DNA of 9,860 bases from NCBI GenBank assembly GCA_902797705.1, contig CADBTX010000339.1, positions 1 to 9,860 of the forward strand. Reading direction: 5' to 3'. The stretch is from an uncultured Lachnospiraceae bacterium. Lineage in GTDB: Bacteria > Bacillota > Clostridia > Lachnospirales > Lachnospiraceae. Below, piece by piece: positions 7,137 to 9,860 of the stretch (position 1 is the first letter of the stretch; each line of letters starts with the position of its first letter). The notes under the pieces were generated by a model. The model had not been told where the DNA came from. It searched no databases and was given only the letters and a program-made list of their open reading frames with translations. The position numbers and the translations under genes were made by a program.

Positions 7137-7239
7137 GGACCCTCATCCGTCCTCGCTCCGCTCGGCCACCTTCCTCCCACTCTGCCTTCCCCCTTATAGG
7201 GGGAAGGTGGCAGCCCGAAGGGCTGACGGATGAGGGTCC
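7137..7239 (+). repeat. 103-bp palindromic element with 15-bp perfect terminal inverted repeats
   Basis: The element is bounded by GGACCCTCATCCGTC (7137-7151) and its exact inverse GACGGATGAGGGTCC (7225-7239). Inside, GCCACCTTCC (7165-7174) is inverted as GGAAGGTGGC (7202-7211). The spacers between each outer and inner repeat are both 13 bases. At the centre, CCTTCCCCCT / AGGGGGAAGG (7185-7207, loop TAT) forms a 10-base stem. CAGCCC-GAA-GGGCTG (7211-7225) forms another. GGAAGGTGGC can pair with either of two partners, so alternative folds exist. There is no coding capacity and no T-tract. This has the look of a non-autonomous MITE/REP-like dispersed repeat. I associate similar GGGGGAAGG...GGATGAGGG repeats with gut Clostridia, from memory only. 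Confidence 0.8.
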
Positions 7240-7362
7240 TCCCGCTGGCCATACGAAATAGAAAGCAGCAAACAAAGTTTGAAACAAAGTGCTTCAGACT
7301 TCCGTCGGTGCCGCGCAGGCACGTCACCGATCAGCACACTTGCCTGCAGCAAGGTAGAAAAA
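7240..7362 (+). other. Structured leader region of argS
   Basis: This 123-base stretch between the palindromic repeat and argS shows no gene I can support. It contains small stems: CAAAC-AAA-GTTTG (7270-7282); GTGCC-GCGCA-GGCAC (7308-7322), which competes with TCGGTG / CACCGA (7305-7310, 7325-7330); and CTTGC-CTGCA-GCAAG (7339-7353), whose right arm covers most of the weak AAGG ribosome site. A T-box riboswitch was considered because of GGTGCCGCG, but the T-box consensus (UGGNACCGCG) with specifier loop and terminator is not present. No clear promoter was seen. Function unknown. Confidence 0.4.
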
Positions 7363-9093
7363 ATGAAAAACCTGATAGATCTTCTCACAACCGAAGTAAA
7401 ATCCGCATTTTCAGCCTGCGATCTTCCGGAGGAACTGGGGATGGTGACGGTGTCAAACAGGCCGGACCTCTGTGAGTTCCAGTGTAACGGAGCCATGGCT
7501 GCGGCAAAGAGGGAAAAGAAGAATCCTATGGATATCGCATCCCTTGTGGCGGAGAAGCTCAAGGACAGTTCATGCTTTTCTTCGGTGGAGGCCGTAAAAC
7601 CGGGATTCCTGAATCTGAATGTGAGCGACGGCCTTTTGGTGAAGTGCCTTTCTGAAATGGACAAGGCTGATAACTGCGCCGTTTCCGCTGAGGAGAAAAA
7701 GAAGATAATGATAGACTACGGCGGACCCAATGTGGCGAAGCCTCTGCATATAGGACATCTCCGCTCTGCAATTATAGGAGAGAGCATAAAGAGACTGGGA
7801 AGATTTCTGGGGCATGAGGTCATAGGAGACATCCATCTCGGAGACTGGGGTCTTCAGATGGGTCTTATCATCGCAGAACTGAAGGAAAGGAACAAGGAAT
7901 TCCCGGATTCCATTTCCGAACTGGAGGAGATATATCCCTTCGCCTCTGAGAAGTCCAAGGAGGATGAAGCCTTCAGGGAAAAGGCCATGTCGGAAACCTT
8001 CAAGCTGCAGCACGGAGATGAACAGAATCTTAAGGTGTGGAAAAAGATAATGGAGCTTTCCGTTGCGGACCTTAAGAAGAATTACGAGAGGCTGAATGTG
8101 GAATTCGATCTCTGGAAGGGTGAGAGCGATGCGGATCCATATATCGCGCCCATGGTGGAGAGGCTGAAGAAGGAGGGTTACGCCCATGAGAGCCAGGGGG
8201 CTCTTGTGGTGGATGTGAGCGAAGAGAGCGACAGCAAGGAAGTGCCTCCCTGCATGATCTTAAAATCTGACGGGGCTTCGCTTTATACCACCACGGATCT
8301 CGCCACCCTGGTGGAGAGGGAAGAGGATTATTCACCGGACCAGATAATCTATGTGGTGGATAAGAGGCAGCAGCTCCACTTTACCCAGGTATTCAGGGCG
8401 GCAAAGAAGACCGGGATAGTCCCTGAAAAGACAGCCCTTGATTTCCTTGGTTTCGGAACCATGAACGGAAGGGACGGAAAACCCTTTAAGACCAGGGAGG
8501 GCGGCGTCATGCGCCTGGAAGTATTGATAAATGACGTCACGGAAGAAATGTATAAGAAAATGAAGGACAATGAGGGTATCTCATTAAGTGAGGAGGAGAT
8601 AAGGGATACTGCGGAGTCGGTTGCTCTTTCCGCCATCAAGTACGGGGATCTTTCAAATCAGGCCGTAAAGGACTATATCTTTGATATAGATAAGTTCACC
8701 TCTTTTGAAGGAAATACGGGGCCCTACATCCTTTACACCATGGTAAGGATAAAATCCATTTTAAGGAAGTACAGGGAAAAATTCGGAGAAAAAGACATAA
8801 GTACATTTGAGCTGAGAGCGCCGGAAAGCCGGGAGGAAAAGGCTTTGATGCTGACTCTTGCCGGTTTTGGGGTCATGGTGACTTCTGCCTTCAGGGAGAT
8901 CGCGCCTCACAGGGTATGTGCCTATATCTATGAACTTTCCAATGAATTCAACCGTTTCTATCACGGCACCAGGATACTTTCCGAAAGCGATGAAGAAAAG
9001 AGAAACGGCTGGATCGCCCTTCTTTCTTTTGCCTTAAAGGTATTCTCACATTGCATAGATGTTCTCGGAATGAAAGAAGTGGATGCCATGTAA
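7363..9093 (+). CDS. argS: Arginyl-tRNA synthetase
   Basis: This class Ia enzyme attaches arginine to tRNA-Arg in the cytoplasm. From ATG 7363 the product is 576 residues, close to the 577 of E. coli ArgS. The N-terminal Add-1 domain (about 1-105) recognises the tRNA D-loop. The catalytic Rossmann domain contains YGGPNVAKPLHIGHLRSA, with HIGH at 129-132. The KMSKS-equivalent is the degenerate GKPFKTREG (372-380), as is usual in many ArgRS. The DALR anticodon-binding domain covers about 450-576, with NTGPYILYT and FNRFYHGTRIL. The frame stays open upstream to a TTG at 7279, but those 28 residues are unlike the family and derive from the structured leader. ATG 7363 with AAGG at 7351-7354 gives the canonical N-terminus (MKNLIDLLTTEV). 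The ribosome site is weak and partly inside a hairpin. The gene is intact. It may share the upstream transcript or have its own promoter. Confidence 0.95.
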   Translation: MKNLIDLLTTEVKSAFSACDLPEELGMVTVSNRPDLCEFQCNGAMAAAKREKKNPMDIASLVAEKLKDSSCFSSVEAVKPGFLNLNVSDGLLVKCLSEMDKADNCAVSAEEKKKIMIDYGGPNVAKPLHIGHLRSAIIGESIKRLGRFLGHEVIGDIHLGDWGLQMGLIIAELKERNKEFPDSISELEEIYPFASEKSKEDEAFREKAMSETFKLQHGDEQNLKVWKKIMELSVADLKKNYERLNVEFDLWKGESDADPYIAPMVERLKKEGYAHESQGALVVDVSEESDSKEVPPCMILKSDGASLYTTTDLATLVEREEDYSPDQIIYVVDKRQQLHFTQVFRAAKKTGIVPEKTALDFLGFGTMNGRDGKPFKTREGGVMRLEVLINDVTEEMYKKMKDNEGISLSEEEIRDTAESVALSAIKYGDLSNQAVKDYIFDIDKFTSFEGNTGPYILYTMVRIKSILRKYREKFGEKDISTFELRAPESREEKALMLTLAGFGVMVTSAFREIAPHRVCAYIYELSNEFNRFYHGTRILSESDEEKRNGWIALLSFALKVFSHCIDVLGMKEVDAM

Positions 9094-9198
9094 GGCGGAG
9101 AACGGAATTTTGATCCAGGTATCCACATTTTAGACACATTTCATTGTTATTATGGCTGATGTCGTTTACAGCAACTGGACAGCATCAGGAGGACTTAA
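9094..9198 (+). promoter_or_regulatory. Gap before the efflux adaptor, with an imperfect hairpin touching its ribosome site
   Basis: No gene is seen here. An imperfect stem pairs CTGAT (9156-9160), GTC (9161-9163) and GTT (9164-9166) with AAC (9173-9175), GAC (9178-9180) and ATCAG (9184-9188), with bulges TG and AGC and loop TACAGC. Its right foot overlaps the first two bases of AGGAGG (9187-9192). No T-tract follows, so it is not a clear argS terminator. AT-rich sequence at 9129-9153 could hold a promoter, but I could not pair convincing -35 and -10 boxes. Confidence 0.3.
9187..9192 (+). promoter_or_regulatory. Strong ribosome binding site for the adaptor's GTG start
   Basis: A perfect AGGAGG lies 6 bases before GTG 9199, and an in-frame TAA (9196-9198) stands directly before the start. 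This fixes the GTG as the initiation codon. Confidence 0.85.
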
Positions 9199-9860
9199 GT
9201 GAAATTCAAAGAAACGAAGGTATTTCATTTTTTTAAGAGGAATGTAAAGAAGATAGTAGTGATTTTGGTGCTGGGATGTGTCGCAGTGACAGCGTTCCAG
9301 GCATACTCTGCTGTACAGGCATCAAAGAATGTTTCAATGGAAAGCAGCCAGAGTTTTGAAGAGGTGTCCACAAAGGATATCAGCAAATCCATTTCCGTCA
9401 CAGGAACCATAGCCGCCGCAGAGAGCCGTACCCTTTCAACCCTTGTTTCAAAGACAGAAGTTACCGATGTTTTTGTTGAGGTTGGGGATTACGTGAAAGT
9501 GGGGGATCCCATATGTACCTTCGACACTTCATCCATTGAGTCCAATATCAAAAAAACAGAGCGTGAGATCATGGTCAATGACGCCAAGGCCACTCTGGAA
9601 CTGGCAAAGGCCAATACCCAGGTAGCCTGGGCCTGGGAGGACTATTTTTACAATCAGTCCATGGGAGATTATGATCTCAATTCCGCCATGGCAGGTTATT
9701 TGCAGCAGCAGAACCAGGTGGCGGACTCCATAGATTCCCTTAACCAGAAGGAAAGAGACCTTGAGGACCTGAGGGACGAATATGACGACTATAAAAAGGC
9801 AAAGCGTGACGGTACTGTTTCCGAAGGCAATTTTAAGAATTCCAGTTCGGAGTACAAGGA
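9199..9860 (+). CDS. HlyD/MacA-family membrane-anchored efflux adaptor, N-terminal part; runs off the right edge
   Basis: The frame stays open to the window edge (220 complete codons). A basic N-terminus leads to one membrane segment at about 19-39 (IVVILVLGCVAVTAFQAYSA), anchoring the protein with the rest outside. Residues about 58-110 hold the start of the beta-barrel and the first half of the lipoyl-like barrel-sandwich domain (SISVTGTIAAAESRTLS, then VTDVFVEVGDYVKVGDPICTFD). This is the hallmark of periplasmic-adaptor-type proteins, which in Gram-positives (for example YknX) work with MacB-like ABC transporters. Residues about 112-145 and 168-202 are charged and heptad-like, predicting the alpha-hairpin coiled coil. 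A Trp/Tyr-rich break (AWAWEDYFYNQ, 143-153) separates the two halves. The second barrel half and any partner ATPase/permease would lie past the edge. The cargo could be peptides, lipids or drugs and cannot be told. It begins its own unit after argS. Confidence 0.85.
   Translation, partial: MKFKETKVFHFFKRNVKKIVVILVLGCVAVTAFQAYSAVQASKNVSMESSQSFEEVSTKDISKSISVTGTIAAAESRTLSTLVSKTEVTDVFVEVGDYVKVGDPICTFDTSSIESNIKKTEREIMVNDAKATLELAKANTQVAWAWEDYFYNQSMGDYDLNSAMAGYLQQQNQVADSIDSLNQKERDLEDLRDEYDDYKKAKRDGTVSEGNFKNSSSEYK

Noticed and set aside
7185..7207. Rho-independent terminator after queH
   Set aside because: The 10-base stem is strong but is followed by TGGCAGCCC, not a T-run, and is nested in a symmetric palindromic repeat.
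7305..7330. T-box riboswitch upstream of argS
   Set aside because: Only a weak resemblance to the T-box antiterminator sequence. No stem I specifier domain and no terminator with T-tract in the roughly 120 bases available.
7279..7362. 28-residue N-terminal extension of ArgRS from a TTG
   Set aside because: The extension is not like any ArgRS N-terminus, comes from the hairpin-rich leader, and has no ribosome site. ATG 7363 gives the family-standard start and length.

Overview
The window reads as ordinary chromosome of a Gram-positive, Clostridia-type bacterium, most likely a Lachnospiraceae relative from a gut or rumen setting. This rests on purine-rich AGGAG-type ribosome binding sites, GTG and TTG starts, a secreted papain-type peptidase with a Gram-positive signal peptide, a Firmicutes-style Lgt, and a MacA/YknX-type adaptor. 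The taxonomic placement is inference; no rRNA or marker search was possible.

Layout. Positions 1-858 (minus strand) hold the N-terminal 286 residues of a secreted C1 (papain-family) cysteine peptidase that runs off the left edge. It is served by a well-formed sigma-A type promoter (940-968) and possibly a 12-residue leader ORF. From 1048 everything is on the plus strand: lgt (prolipoprotein diacylglyceryl transferase), carA and carB (the two subunits of glutamine-dependent carbamoyl phosphate synthetase), queH (epoxyqueuosine reductase), argS (arginyl-tRNA synthetase), and the first 220 residues of a membrane-anchored HlyD/MacA-like efflux adaptor that runs off the right edge.

How the genes fit together. 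lgt overlaps carA by 23 bases and carB overlaps queH by 4 bases, so lgt-carA-carB-queH is probably one transcript. carAB makes carbamoyl phosphate for pyrimidine and arginine synthesis, queH completes queuosine in tRNA, argS charges tRNA-Arg, and lgt lipidates lipoproteins. They are housekeeping genes and not an obvious dedicated system. The adaptor begins a new unit after a 105-base gap and probably precedes ABC transporter genes outside the window.

The most unusual content is non-coding. Two multi-hairpin palindromic repeats lie in the carA-carB gap and the queH-argS gap. They share right-end modules (AAGGTGGC, then a small hairpin, then CGGATGAGGGT), and the second is bounded by 15-base perfect inverted repeats. 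I read them as members of one short dispersed (MITE/REP-like) repeat family inserted inside a housekeeping operon. The argS leader and the region before the adaptor also have small hairpins touching the ribosome binding sites. I found no CRISPR array, tRNA, rRNA, transposase or clear novel multi-gene system.
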